Positions 9,490 to 19,510 of a stretch of 33,915 nt of DNA are shown in pieces. Within the stretch, counting starts at the first letter, position 1. Every line of letters starts with the position of its first letter. The stretch comes from Welwitschia mirabilis (taxonomy: Eukaryota > Gnetophyta > Gnetopsida > Welwitschiales). The DNA lies in contig JBOZIK010000001.1 in assembly GCA_051453625.1 (NCBI GenBank), forward strand, positions 118,870,872 through 118,904,786. The letters are read 5' to 3'. The notes under the pieces were generated by a model. The model was not told the DNA's origin. It did not search any database and saw nothing but the letters and a program-made list of their open reading frames with translations. The position numbers and the translations under genes were made by a program.

Positions 9490-10166
9490 ATTAAATACAC
9501 TAAAGCTATAGTGACTAGTTCCAATGATGCCATTCTTATTTGCAAATTTTTGAAAACTAATATTTTGAAGTTTTATATTCCCTAGAATTTTAATTTTTAA
9601 TTAAAAAATGTAATTTAGAATAGGATAGTAAAAAAATTAATTATGGAAAATGGTATCTAGCATAGAATAGCAAATTCATAAGACTCATAAACAAATGGAT
9701 TAATAGAAAGAATCAACTAAGAACTAAAAAGCATGTTACAAGAGGCGGTCAGTGATCATAGAATAAACTAGCATCTCAAATAAGATGAGGTACTTTGGGC
9801 CTATTACATCACTCTTAAGNNNNNNNNNNNNNNNNNNNNNNNNNNNNNNNNNNNNNNNNNNNNNNNNNNNNNNNNNNNNNNNNNNNNNNNNNNNNNNNNN
9901 NNNNNNNNNNNNNNNNNNNAACTAGCATCTTAAATAAGATGAGGTACTTTGGGCTTATTACATCACTCTTAAGACTAAACTAAGTTTAGCCCATATGAGT
10001 TAGTCTATGGAAAGTAATATGTCTTAATAGTAAGCTTGGTCCATAAATCTCTTAAAGTAATTATAATCATCAATTTTACTAATAAGTATCAGAATTTTAA
10101 TAAAAGGATAGAGCAACTACATGAGTTGGATGAAAAAAAAAATGCAAGCATTAAATCGCCAACTAA
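9490..10166 (+). pseudogene. Athila/Tat integrase core, decayed fragment
   Basis: AIVTSSNDAILICKFLK (about 9504-9555) lies where the core has AIISDGGSHFCNK, including the second acidic residue of the D,D(35)E triad; here D is replaced by S. NGLIERIN and a stop, then ELKSMLQEAV (about 9692-9750) match the NGQ.E..NREIK block holding the catalytic E, which is kept. Then DEVLWAYYITLKTKL, PYELVYGK (about 9990-10012) and VHKSLKVIIIINF with LHELDE follow the C-terminal Athila/Tat pattern. A 100-N gap at 9820-9919 is flanked by the same 51 bp (9769-9819 and 9922-9972). Confidence 0.7.
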
Positions 10167-10246
10167 NNNNNNNNNNNNNNNNNNNNNNNNNNNNNNNNNN
10201 NNNNNNNNNNNNNNNNNNNNNNNNNNNNNNNNNNNNNNNNNNNNNN

Positions 10247-10440
10247 TTAACTCTTACATAAGTAATAATATCCACAATAAATACATATGAAGGTGGTAGG
10301 GCCTTTATAATATTATTAAGAAACATACTAATGGGGTAATTTCAATTGCAAATCTAAATGCAAATGATAGTTTTACAATGAATCATCAATGATTAAATTG
10401 TTATTATCCTAAAGATATTATCAAGTAATCTTTAAAATTA
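10247..10440 (+). pseudogene. Probable GPY/F module of the same integrase fragment
   Basis: After an 80-N gap (10167-10246) the mixed frames show GPFII (10291 on), TNGVISIANLNAND and LNCYYPKDI. This resembles the GPY/F end of Tat-type integrases, where GPY.I..........LA..DG is followed by a K.YYP motif. The two gap sides may belong to one element, but the join cannot be checked. Confidence 0.5.
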
Positions 10441-10562
10441 ATTAAGGTAATATCTTTTGAAGAATCAAAACATAAATTGTTAGACCTACCATTTATTATC
10501 ATCATCTAATTTAGTGCTTAATTATATTATAGTTAATGTATCAAATGTGTATTTTTTGTGTT

Positions 10563-10595
<33 letters not shown>

Positions 10596-10815
10596 TTGTA
10601 ATGGTTACTTTATAGATTGACACAACAAGAGTTAGAACATAAAAAGGTCCATAATATTCAAGATTCATATGATAAATAAATTACATATTAAAAAGGTAAA
10701 GCATTAGGTGTTCATAATCTATGGACCAATTATTTTGCAACATTATCATGGCAGTTTAGATTTTTGAGAACTACTATTTAAGGTTTTGCTATTAATCTAT
10801 TTGATGGGTTCTAGC
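10441..10815. other. Unassigned AT-rich stretch
   Basis: No frame or repeat match was recognised apart from a TG microsatellite at 10569-10595. A 10-N gap (10816-10825) separates it from the next LTR. Confidence 0.5.
10569..10595. repeat. (TG)n microsatellite
   Basis: About 13 uninterrupted TG units, preceded by ttgtgttt variants. Confidence 0.95.
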
Positions 10816-11569
10816 NNNNNNNNNNATGTAATATCATGTTTAGACTATGATTTTAGGATCTTTTTATAGGTTTAATGCTTATATGAATCACTTTTAATGA
10901 TGGAGATCAAAGATAAAAAATTAATAATAGTTTAAATCAAAGTGGAGTAATTATGAATCCTTTGAGAAAGACATGATAAGAATATGTTATGCAAAGAATA
11001 CATTACATCAAGAAGACATTTGAAAAAACATCCAAAAGATGTTACATTAAGAAGACCTTCCACATAATCAAGAAGATGTTATGCTAAGAAAATATTATAA
11101 GTTTCCCACTAACATAAGTAGGTATATTACTATCTTCTGAAGAACGTGCTAAAAGATAAAATAAATCTAGCACCAAATGCCAACTTTACTAGCCAACACT
11201 ATTGACACTAGTGGACTTTAGAAGAAATATAATACAAATTTCATGTTCATGTACTTGTTTGTTAAATTGATTAATTTTTACTTATGGGCTCAGTCAAAAG
11301 ACAAGAAGGCATGAGAAGATGGGATATTAATATATGTTGAAGATGTAAAGCCAATAGTCTCCAAGAAGACATGCAGAAGACCAAAAGCCATGATAAGATG
11401 AAAGATAAACTATCATCCACTTGATCATCTAAAAGATAAGAAGGTATGTACAAGACATGAAGAATATGAAAGAAACTCCTCCATTTATTAAATCATTGGT
11501 ATGATATTATTTGATCTATTATGACTATTTCGTGATCTGAATAATCATATCAAATATTACAAATACTTC

Positions 11570-11843
11570 CAATGATCCCCCATTTACTCATATCAATTGT
11601 ATCAATTATTCTTATGATTTTTGGAGAGCGCTTGAATAAGGAATCCATTCTACAAGTNNNNNNNNNNNNNNNNNNNNNNNNNNNNNNNNNNNNNNNNNNN
11701 NNNNNNNNNNNNNNNNNNNNNNNNNNNNNNNNNNNNNNNNNNNNNNNNNNNNNNNNNATGATCCCCCATTTACTCATATCAGTTGTATCAATTATTCTTA
11801 TGATGTTTGGAGAGCGCTTGAATAAGGAATTCATTCTACAAGT
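11570..11843 (+). repeat. Duplicate sequence on both sides of a 100-N gap
   Basis: 11570-11657 and 11758-11843 are nearly identical (three or so differences), separated by 100 N. The partner LTR carries this segment only once (about 29268-29355), which supports an assembly duplication rather than a real tandem repeat. Confidence 0.8.
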
Positions 11844-12145
11844 TGTAGAGAAGGACTTTTCTTAGTGTTTGATTATGTCTCTTTCATGGAGAAGCTATTA
11901 CTTTATAATCATTATAGAGAAGGTCTTTCCTTGGTTTTGGGTTGTGTCTCCTTCATTAAGGAGTTGTTACTTTGTAACTAGATGCAAAACTTTTTAATTA
12001 ATAAAATATTAATTGATTTTTTTTTAAAATATATTTTTATCTTCATTATAGCTTATGTGATTATATTTAAGTGACATGTATTTTTAAGTTAATATAGGTT
12101 ATAAGGGCTAACTTGCATGAAAATAAGTTAGTTAAATGGTTAGAA

Positions 12146-12220
12146 TCTGCATTTTGTTTGCATTGCATTTTTTGGATTTTGCATTTATTTTGCATTTCTA
12201 CATTTCATTTACATTGCACT
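12146..12220. repeat. Cryptic tgcattt repeats near the LTR end
   Basis: Seven or so tgcattt/acattt variants in 75 bp. The same cluster occurs in the partner LTR at about 29656-29735 and, more loosely, at 9195-9245. Confidence 0.7.
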
Positions 12221-12430
12221 TAAATTTTGAAAGTTATATTATGAAGTTAAGTTATTTATAATGATATTCTAATTTTATCTTTGAATTTCCTCTCTAGAGT
12301 ATGATAAATGCATTGACTCCCACAGACTAGTTCATTTCATGTGAGTTTTCTAAAGAATTACAAGTATAAAATATTAAAGATCCATTTGAAGGAAATATTA
12401 TTTTAAGCACATGACTTATAACCTAACAAA

Positions 12431-12449
12431 TTGACACTGTTTCTAGGAA
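12431..12449 (+). other. Primer-binding site (tRNA-Asp type), decayed
   Basis: ttgacactgtttctaggaa aligns to TGGCGCCGTTGCCGGGGA, the primer site typical of Athila/Tat elements, with most differences being C-to-T or G-to-A. It is followed by ggagttcaaggaagct. This makes the upstream repeat a 5' LTR and fixes the orientation of element 2. Confidence 0.65.
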
Positions 12450-13365
12450 GGAGTTCAAGGAAGCTAAAAGGTTCAAATCTCATTACTGAGGTAACTAATT
12501 TACTTTTAAGTTATTTACCTATGTAGTGTTTATATACAATTTTTCTTTTTCTTAAGTTAGTTTACATTTTCACTTTCTTAGTTTAAGATTGCTTTTTCAA
12601 TTTCTATTATTTTTTCTTTTATTTTCTTTTTTTAAATTATTTTTTCCTTTTTATTTTCTTTTTTGTTTTTTTAAAGTTTATCTTAAACTTGTTTTCTAGT
12701 TTTGTTACTCTTTTTCATAGACCCTGTAACCTAAACCATCTTGTGCTACTCACCAACCTTTATCTTTTACTGATCACCTTTTCTCAATTAGATAACTCTG
12801 ATCGCCTTCCTTGACTAGTGCCATACGTGGTCCTACTTACACTACCTTGTTCTTTCACCTAAAACTAATTGTGACCTCTCACAACCATTTTTGATTATAG
12901 GCCTTCTCAAAAATGTTAAAAAAACTAGAAAATGTGAATATTTATTTTCTGATATTTGTTTTTAATTTTTAATTTCTATAAGTTTTTCTTTCTTACATTA
13001 CTATTAGTTTTTACTTTCTTAGTTATGTTTCAATTTTAATTAGTTTTCTTTGTTTTACTTTCATTTTTATTTTTTTTTAATTTTTCTCAAGTTATTATTA
13101 GTGTGTAAATTTAAAGATGATTACTTTAGGCCTACTCCTTTACACTTAGCTTAAATCATTAAAATTACCATTTATCTAATGATTGGCTAGTAAAATTGAT
13201 CTTTATCTTGTTCTTATCTTACTTACTATCCTCATTCATTCTTTGTGTTTCATACTTCTTACTTATTTTTATGGATAGTGATACAAGGAACCTTTGAGAA
13301 ATATTATTTTAAAAGAGAAGAAACTTAAAGTCTATATATAATGATAAAAGACCATTATGAGAAAT
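12450..13365 (+). mobile_element. Leader region of Athila/Tat element 2
   Basis: No frame is recognised. It consists of pyrimidine-rich stretches (about 12535-12720 and 12950-13090, long runs of t with c) around a more C-rich island at 12720-12910. A long untranslated leader with polypyrimidine tracts between primer site and gag is usual for this lineage. Confidence 0.5.
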
Positions 13366-14150
13366 ATTTGAAAAAATAGCATGGACAATAAAAATGATGT
13401 TGAAACTAGGAATTAGGAACCTTCCTTTTTTTAACCTCCATATTTTTCCTCCTTATTTTTTCATCCCTCATGTAGGAATTACAATAAGGATTTTTCTCCC
13501 AAAGAAACAAGTCAAACATAAGCTAAATCAATCATTAAAGAAAATAGAATTATAGGACAAATGTTCAAAGACATGAAGAAAGTACAAAATGAAGAACAAC
13601 CTAGCCCTAGCAATCTAGTCCAAGATATTATCAACACATTTAATAAGTCCTTGGTTAATGTAAAGATGTTAAATCAATAAACTAAACCATTAATAACTTA
13701 CTCTCCTTGTGAATGTTTTGAATGTCCTATTTTACTAATATATAAGGAGAGGTTTCATGAAGATACCTTTAAAAGTAATTAACAATTTAATTAATGAAAT
13801 ATGAGATCATACTTAGCATTTTGGTCCTCTTTTGATAATACATATAGAGGTAATAACTTTTAGTCTAATAATTTTTAGCCTAATAATTTTTAGCCCAGTA
13901 ACTTTTAGTCCTATAACTCTTCTAAGGATGATTCACTCAGAGATCCACTTAAGGAATATAACAAAAGAATTACAAACCTTAGAGGAGAAATTTAAAAAAC
14001 AATGTTAGAAAATCAACTATATCAAGGTTCTCTTCTAATTCAACGTAAATTTGAGGATGAGAATTTAGATGGTCTATGTCTAATAGAAGATATCCAATAT
14101 AATGAAACTAAAGTTTTAACTCACTAACCAAACAACAAGAATGAGGCTAA
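13366..14150 (+). pseudogene. Gag-like frame of element 2, decayed
   Basis: Starting at the ATG near 13382 (MDNKND), one frame can be followed for about 250 codons through many stops, nearly all TAA/TAG where CAA/CAG would keep the frame. It shows KENRIIGQMFKDMKKVQNEE, a Cys cluster CECFEC (about 13714-13731), a 15-bp repeat coding for NNF-stop-P units (13852-13911) and DPLKEYNKRITNLRGEI. An Asn/Pro repeat followed by a helical segment resembles the C-terminal part of Athila/Tat gag, but no diagnostic gag domain is certain. Confidence 0.45.
13852..13911 (+). repeat. 15-bp tandem repeat, four units
   Basis: aataacttttagtct, aataatttttagcct, aataatttttagccc and agtaacttttagtcc follow head to tail with a partial fifth. 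Each keeps the reading frame (N-N-F-stop-P/S), and the shared TAG is probably a former CAG. Confidence 0.9.
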
Positions 14151-14546
14151 CTATGTATTAGATGATGAGATACTAGATTATATCCCCATTCACTTAGTAT
14201 TAGAAAATCAATATGAAATAAAGGAGTCAATTAATGAATAAAATAAAAATTTTCCATTCTATGATGAAGATAATCACATCTATCTTTATGATCTTTTTGA
14301 TGAATATAGTAATTTGGAGAATGATAACATGCAATAACATGATGAAGAAAAGGAGGATAGAAAAGAATAATATGAGTACATTTTTCTTTATGATCTCTTT
14401 GGTGAATCCAACAACTTAGAGAATGAGAACAATTCTTAATAAGAAAAGGAAGATATAGTTAAAGATAATTTGAAGAAAGTGAAGAGAAAATTCAACAAAA
14501 TAATGATGAAGACAACAATAAAGAGAAGAATAATGAAGGAACCATG
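14151..14546 (+). pseudogene. Acidic linker with an internal 105-bp duplication
   Basis: Glu/Asp/Asn-rich frames without a domain. YLYDLFDEYSNLENDN (about 14271-14330) recurs as FLYDLFGESNNLENEN (about 14380-14433), an approximate 105-bp direct duplication. It resembles the acidic linkers of the lineage and could continue the gag-like frame above. Confidence 0.45.
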
Positions 14547-14896
14547 GAGATTTAGTTAAAATTAATCAAAGTATACTTATTTATTCTAGTGCAGTAACCC
14601 AAATTGAAAAATCTACTCATGTTAGACTTCCATGTAATACTCAAAGTAACATCGTTTTTATTCCTACTAAGCTTACTTTACTTTATGCCTTTAATAAAAA
14701 ATATTTTCAAAAGTATGGCTTGGATTATCTTGGAATTTTAAATTAGAGAAAACCTTATCTTATTAATGAAGATCCATGTCTTAAGTTGGATGTTAAGAAG
14801 CTTCTTAATCTCATTAAACATTCTAAGAAACCTTTAAAAATTTCTTGGATCTATTCTTTGACTAGTACCTTTAATGAATCATGGGATGATAATCAT
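14547..14896 (+). pseudogene. Unrecognised protein-like frame in element 2
   Basis: From about 14547 to a TAA at 14894-14896 one frame of some 115 codons has a single internal stop (TAG near 14744). It contains VRLPCNTQSNIVFIPTKLT, YFQKYGLDYLG, LKLDVKKLLNLI and WIYSLTSTFNESWDD. Base composition by codon looks coding, and it is far better kept than its surroundings. It matches no protease, reverse transcriptase, RNase H, integrase or gag domain I know. It sits between the gag-like region and the integrase end, where protease and reverse transcriptase would be expected. Confidence 0.5.
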
Positions 14897-15330
14897 GCTT
14901 TACATTAATTCAATAACAGATTTTTTTAATGAAATTCATCAATTATTTATTTATTATTTATATTTTAAAATTTATGCTATCAAGTTTTTATCATTATATT
15001 TCCATTTCAACCAATTGATTCTACTCAAATATGATGATATACATTTTATATTCTATCAATTGATTTCTATTTGGTTTAGTTCTTATTTTTATAAAAAAGC
15101 ATAATATAATAAAATAGGATCATAAACTTAGAAAAAATAAAATTAATATTCCTTTTTTAATTTTCAAATAAAGTGTTGGATAGGATTTAGGATATGAGTA
15201 ATACTTGTTTTCTTGATACTTTAATCTTGCTTTGGTATTTCCTTCTTATTCTATGTTGGTGTGTTTCTATCCTTGGATTTTACTTTTTACTTTCAACCTA
15301 ATCAATTAATTCTACTATACATTCCTTGAG
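14897..15330. other. Unassigned AT-rich stretch of element 2
   Basis: The frame 14874-15104 is a low-complexity Phe/Ile/Tyr string from A/T-rich DNA. A gattctact motif occurs at about 15018 and 15309, both after a caa(c)caattgatt-like stretch, suggesting short repeated debris. Protease and reverse-transcriptase coding sequence is absent. Confidence 0.4.
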
Positions 15331-15624
15331 TGCATATTTTACATAATAAGTTAACCTCTAAATATTGAGGGCCTTACCTTGTGAAAAAGATTCATTCTAA
15401 TGGCTCTGTTGAGATTTTTTATTTGCAAACCAAAGATATCTAAAACGTCAATGGACAGTCTTAAAATTTATACATCACCTGATGATTATACTTATTCCTT
15501 AAACTTGGTAGAAAAAATTAACTTGGAAGATCCCCTTGAAGAAAAAGAAGAGAAATCTTCCCTTTGCCATTTTCTAAATCTTCTCTTAGCTCCATTTCTT
15601 AGTTTAAGTTATGATGCTACTTAA
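15331..15624 (+). pseudogene. Integrase C-terminus (GPY/F module), element 2
   Basis: HNKLTSKY, a stop, GPYLVKKIHSNGSVEIFYLQ and, after a frame break, NVNGQS match the element 1 copy at 4165-4290 (HNKLTSKFLGPYSVEKVHSN). The tail DDYTYSLNLVEKINLEDP is also shared with element 1 (CSYTLNMIEVINLEDL). Most of pol upstream is missing, so element 2 was non-autonomous or is heavily deleted. Confidence 0.75.
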
Positions 15625-17032
15625 TCATCTTTAGTTTGATTTATTTTCAAATTTCATATGTCTTATCATAACTAAGTAATCTCTTACTTTGGAAATTATC
15701 ATGAAAAATATTTGATTTAATCAATATTTAGATATTATAATATCTAAATTAATCTTCTTTATTAATTTATTTTAGAATCAATTAGGTTAATTAGATGCTT
15801 ATTAACTATTATCTGTTTTATTATTTCACTCTAGTGATTAATCAATACTTTTAAAATAAGATCTCAAATGCATAAAGAAAATAGAAAAAGGAAAATAATT
15901 AAAGAGGGAATAAAATAAAATAAAGTTAACCCTCCTTAAAAATAGACCATCATGTCCTATCACAAGTGCATCAGGGCAAATTTTCTTGAGAGGGGCCTTT
16001 GGCACTGTGATATGGTTGTTATGGGAACTCCACCAGAATCTTAGTTGATTATGATATAGCTTTGCTTATTGATATTCACACTCTTGGGAGTGTTTGCACT
16101 TTCCTCATCATAAAGAATGATGTTTTTTAACATCCCACTGGACTCCCATTATCCTAAGGCAAAATATCCTTGGGACTTTTTAATATACTGATCATTGGAT
16201 GATGTTATAATAAGGTATTATGATCACTAAAAGCTAAAGATGGATTGAATTATAATATAAACATAAATTAGTACTTTTCAAATAATATTTGGATATTGGT
16301 CTTTTTACTACCTTATTAAATGATAATCTATGATGTTTTTACAATGAATCATGCATCTTTACATCAAGTAGTTATATGATTTTCTCCAAGGAATCTTTAT
16401 TGGTTAAAATTCATGAAAAAGTAGTTAATATTCTCGTTGTTCCATGTTGTTCATTTTTAGTTTTCATGTTCTTAGTTATAAATCAGTTATCTTAAAGTCA
16501 TTTACTTATTTTTTCATAAAATAATGGTGAAAACTTTATCATTGTATAGTCTTCTTATTAGTAAGTCTTAAGTCCTTAGACACATTACATTCTTGACCCT
16601 CAATGTCATTTTCATTTCTTTTATTTTTTTTGTTGTGTTTTTCTTTTTTTTCCCTTTTCTTTCTTGTTTTAAATTTCTTGATACTTTTTTTAAAATTATT
16701 ACAAGTACATTTGGTTAAAATTTTAGGATGAATTTATCTACTTCATGGGGGAAACGGGAGGGGGCAAGGGAATCCTTAGAATCCTCAAAATATTAGCTTT
16801 AATTCAAAGGAATTTGTTTAATAAAAATATGTTTTTCATAGATTTGAAATACTAAAACTCTAAATGCAATACATATCTTCCTCATGATGTTAAATTGGAA
16901 CATCCTTTAAATTATTAACTCTATGTTTAACAATATAAGATATTTTTATGCTTGAATGTTATATTTTATCTTTTTTCAATTTTCCTTACTTCTAGCTGGT
17001 TTTTCTTTCTTTGTCAGGGACTGACAAATGCT
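15625..17032 (+). mobile_element. 3' untranslated region of Athila/Tat element 2
   Basis: Non-coding and collinear with the element 1 region (ccatcatgtcctatcaca, ggaactccaccaga, ctcttgggagtgtttgcac, ggatgatgtt). No gap falls here, so its 1.4 kb is the better estimate of the native length. It contains a T-rich run at about 16620-16690 and a G-rich motif at 16747-16770. Confidence 0.65.
16747..16770 (+). other. Possible G-quadruplex motif
   Basis: Four G runs lie within 24 bases: five G, aaac, three G, a, five G, caa, three G. This fits G3+N1-7 and stands out sharply in this AT-rich window. It lies about 265 bp upstream of the polypurine tract, on the sense strand. Confidence 0.7.
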
Positions 17033-17045
17033 TAGTGGGGGGCTA
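17033..17045 (+). other. Polypurine tract of Athila/Tat element 2
   Basis: tagtggggggcta ends immediately before TGTTGTAAGC, the LTR start. It is well kept compared with element 1. Confidence 0.8.
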
Positions 17046-17370
17046 TGTTGTAAGCCAAATTGGTCACATTTAACCTTATGTTTGAAGTGTGTTTTTAGAA
17101 TCATTTTATAGGTTTAAGGCTTATATGGACCACTTTTGATGATGAAGACCAAAGATAAAGAATTAATAATAATTTAAATCACATTAGAGTAATTATAAAG
17201 AATTTGAAAAAGACATGTCAAGAAGATGTTATGCAAAAATGATGTTATACCAAGTATACATTCTAAAAGAAATTAAAAAGATATTATAGTAAGAAGATCT
17301 TTCACATAATTAAGAATATGTCATGCTAAGAAAATATTATGAGTTTCCCATGAACATAAGTAGGTATATT
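17046..17370 (+). mobile_element. 3' LTR of element 2, first part, before the nested insertion
   Basis: It starts TGTTGTAAGCC after the polypurine tract and follows the 5' LTR (10837-11130) through gagtttccca.gaacataag to taggtatatt. At 17371 the match stops and the nested chromovirus begins. The last five bases, ATATT (17366-17370), are the left target-site duplication. Confidence 0.85.
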
Positions 17371-17924
17371 TATCACATAATTTTGAAATATTTTAAAATT
17401 TAGTCTAAGAATTATTTTAACATAGTAATAAAGAAAAATTAAATGATATAGTCTAAATTTATATCTTATCAGATAAAATATTTATTATAAATCTCTAAAT
17501 ATGTAGAGGTGATAAAAATTTTATCTTTTGAGGTGATGAAAATTTTATCTTTCTTCTTTGTACATGATTGTTGAATATATCATCTTGATTAAGTTACAAT
17601 TAAATTCCTCTTTCCTATCATGACAAGAGTAGTGGCATGTTCTTGAAATTTTGACATTTATTTCTTGATTTGTGGAGTTATTAGTAATGATCATTTAAAA
17701 TTTGAAATGATTATATATCATGACTTACTTGTCTTCTTTGTGCTTATGTTAAAGAACTTAATTCTTGTAGGTTCCTCTTCAAAGATGATTTTGGAAAATA
17801 ATAAGTTATTGTTATAATGAAATATTATGCATCCATTGGCCAGGCAATGTAGTAATTTAAGATTATGAAACCATTACTAAATTCTCTTTATGATGGTATC
17901 TCTTCACACCCCCACATCCTCTTA

Positions 17925-17935
17925 CTATAAATAGG
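17925..17935 (+). promoter_or_regulatory. TATA box of the chromovirus 5' LTR
   Basis: ctataaatagg preceded by a CA/CT-rich stretch (ttcacacccccacatcctc), the classic plant LTR promoter layout, about 555 bp into the LTR. In the 3' LTR the same place reads ttacaaatag (25191-25200), so that copy lost the box. Confidence 0.65.
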
Positions 17936-18385
17936 ACTTCCTTCTCCTTTTATTTGATATCTTTGAGAAAGACTTTGTTATCGAATCTTGATGACTTTAA
18001 ACTTGGAACTTGGAAAACCTTAAAGCTTTGAAATCCTAAAAAGGTCTTAAAGTCTTCGAACATCACTTTTAAATTTAGGTATGATGCCATTTAATTCTTA
18101 CATCCTCGAGTGATCCTATTCTTATATACATACTTGAAATCAAATTAAGGTTATTTAGATGCCTGTGTTATTGCTTCTCGATAAATTGCAATCTTGGCTA
18201 TGAATTCTAATTTCTATTATATTCTTATAAAATATTTAAGAAATTAAATGAGAAAATGATCCAAATTATTCTTGTTAATAATCTATGTTTTATTGATATA
18301 TCTTACTCATACTTCTTATGATATCTTATATTCTTTACTTCTTATGATATCTTGGATTCTTATGATCTTATGGAAATGAGTGCTT

Positions 18386-18602
18386 CACAAATCACTAAAT
18401 GAGATTGTGAAATGTAATAATTCATATATCATCAAATGAAAAAATAAAATTGATAAAACCCCAGATCATCGAATTAAGCAACAAGTTTCATAGATTACTA
18501 AATGAGATAGTGGAGTAAGCGAATATATGAAAAAAATTATGAGAAATACATAGATTATCGAATAAGACAGTGGACCTCACAAATCGCCAAATGAGGTATT
18601 GG
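18386..18602 (+). repeat. Array of five degenerate 25-bp hairpin motifs in the LTR
   Basis: Copies lie at 18386-18409 (cacaaatcactaaatgag, then attgtg), about 18460-18484 (poor), 18489-18513, 18549-18573 and 18578-18602 (cacaaatcgccaaatgag, then gtattgg). Each has ca(c/t)a(a/g)atc.c.aaatgag followed by an imperfect complement of its start, so each could fold as a short hairpin. The 3' LTR has four recognisable copies (25682-25706, 25719-25743, 25748-25772, 25809-25833). The array lies about 450 bp downstream of the TATA box, so it would be in the transcript. Confidence 0.65.
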
Positions 18603-19454
18603 AGGAAATTGAAAAATATATATGAAAAATTTATAGAAAGACTAGTTATTGTTATATCATTTCTATAAGATTGTCATTTCTTAGAAATTATTGACTTTTT
18701 CCTTAACTATCCTGAGATTTGAAATCCTTTAAATCTTTATTTTGCCTTGATTGGATCATATGGGGAGATATGAAATTTTCATGGTTCTCACTCCATATTT
18801 ATTATATAAACAAGTGGAGAAACTAAAGCTTAATTACCAAGAGGCCATAAAGAAGTGGAAATTATCATTCCAGATTATGTTAAAAAATTATCTTAGAGTG
18901 GAACTTGAAGTTCTTTTATGAATCTTGAAATTTCAATGATGTAATTATTATGATCTTGAGAATACTTTTCAAACTAAATTATGTGTATTTAGATTAAACC
19001 TTTTAATTTTGTAATAGTAGATTTAATGAATTCTAATTTTCTTATTAAAAATATCTATATTTTCATTGTTGATTTTCTTGTTAAAAACTTCTATATTTAA
19101 ATTGTATAATATTTAATATAACTTGTTAGAATAATTATTAAAGATCATTTATTTTATAAAATCACCCACAATTTTAATATAATTATTATTAGGTAATTAT
19201 TTTAAATTAATTATTACTTCATTGTCTCTTATAATAGGTTATGTTTATTTAATTATGAAATGATATAATATTTAAGATATCATGAAGGAGATGGAAATAT
19301 TAAGAGGAAACTTATAATTACATTGAGAAGATTTCTTTTTGTAATAGAAAAGGATAAAAAAATTTTATTTTAATAAATTAATATTTTATTATTTAATAAA
19401 TATAATGTTTTTAATTATAGTAAGTAGTGAAAAAGTGGAATGTGTGGAGTATGT

Positions 19455-19510
19455 GAGATTTGAACCTCCAACCTCTCCTTTCACTACTCTCCTTCTTTAC
19501 CATTACACCA
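19455..19510 (-). other. tRNA-like A-box/B-box module, minus strand, first copy
   Basis: On the minus strand, TGGTGTAATGGTAAAG (from 19510 leftwards) resembles a tRNA 5' half with an A box, and GGTTCAAATCTC (19466 to 19455) fits the B-box consensus GWTCRANNC. The spacing is tRNA-like. It does not fold into a full tRNA that I can draw. The 3' LTR copy (26678-26735) is more decayed. Confidence 0.5.

Larger units (their letters stand above)
10826..12430 (+). mobile_element. 5' LTR of Athila/Tat element 2
   Basis: It matches, in order and orientation, the two halves of another LTR: 17100-17370 (from cattttataggtttaaggctt) and 28824-29738 (from atcttcc..agaac to tgcacttaaa), roughly 80% by eye. 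Its first 60 or so bases are missing at the 10-N gap. 11126-11150 reads straight through the point where the other copy is interrupted. The tRNA-Asp-type primer site follows at 12431. Similarity to the other LTR ends at 12224, about 200 bp short of that primer site, so the exact LTR end is open. Confidence 0.75.

Noticed and set aside
11271-11453. Minus-strand open frame of 60 codons
   Set aside because: Lies inside the 5' LTR of element 2; the matching stretch in the partner LTR (about 28976-29160) shows that it is LTR sequence.
14874-15104. Phe/Ile/Tyr-rich frame that could be read as a membrane protein
   Set aside because: It is what A/T-rich DNA encodes by chance; it overlaps the end of the preceding frame, and no start context supports it.
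18386-18602. CRISPR-like array
   Set aside because: Motifs are degenerate, unevenly spaced and lie in a plant retrotransposon LTR that is repeated 7 kb away.
19455-19510. Genuine tRNA gene on the minus strand
   Set aside because: Only A-box and B-box-like parts fit; no complete acceptor or anticodon stem can be drawn and the module is duplicated inside LTRs.
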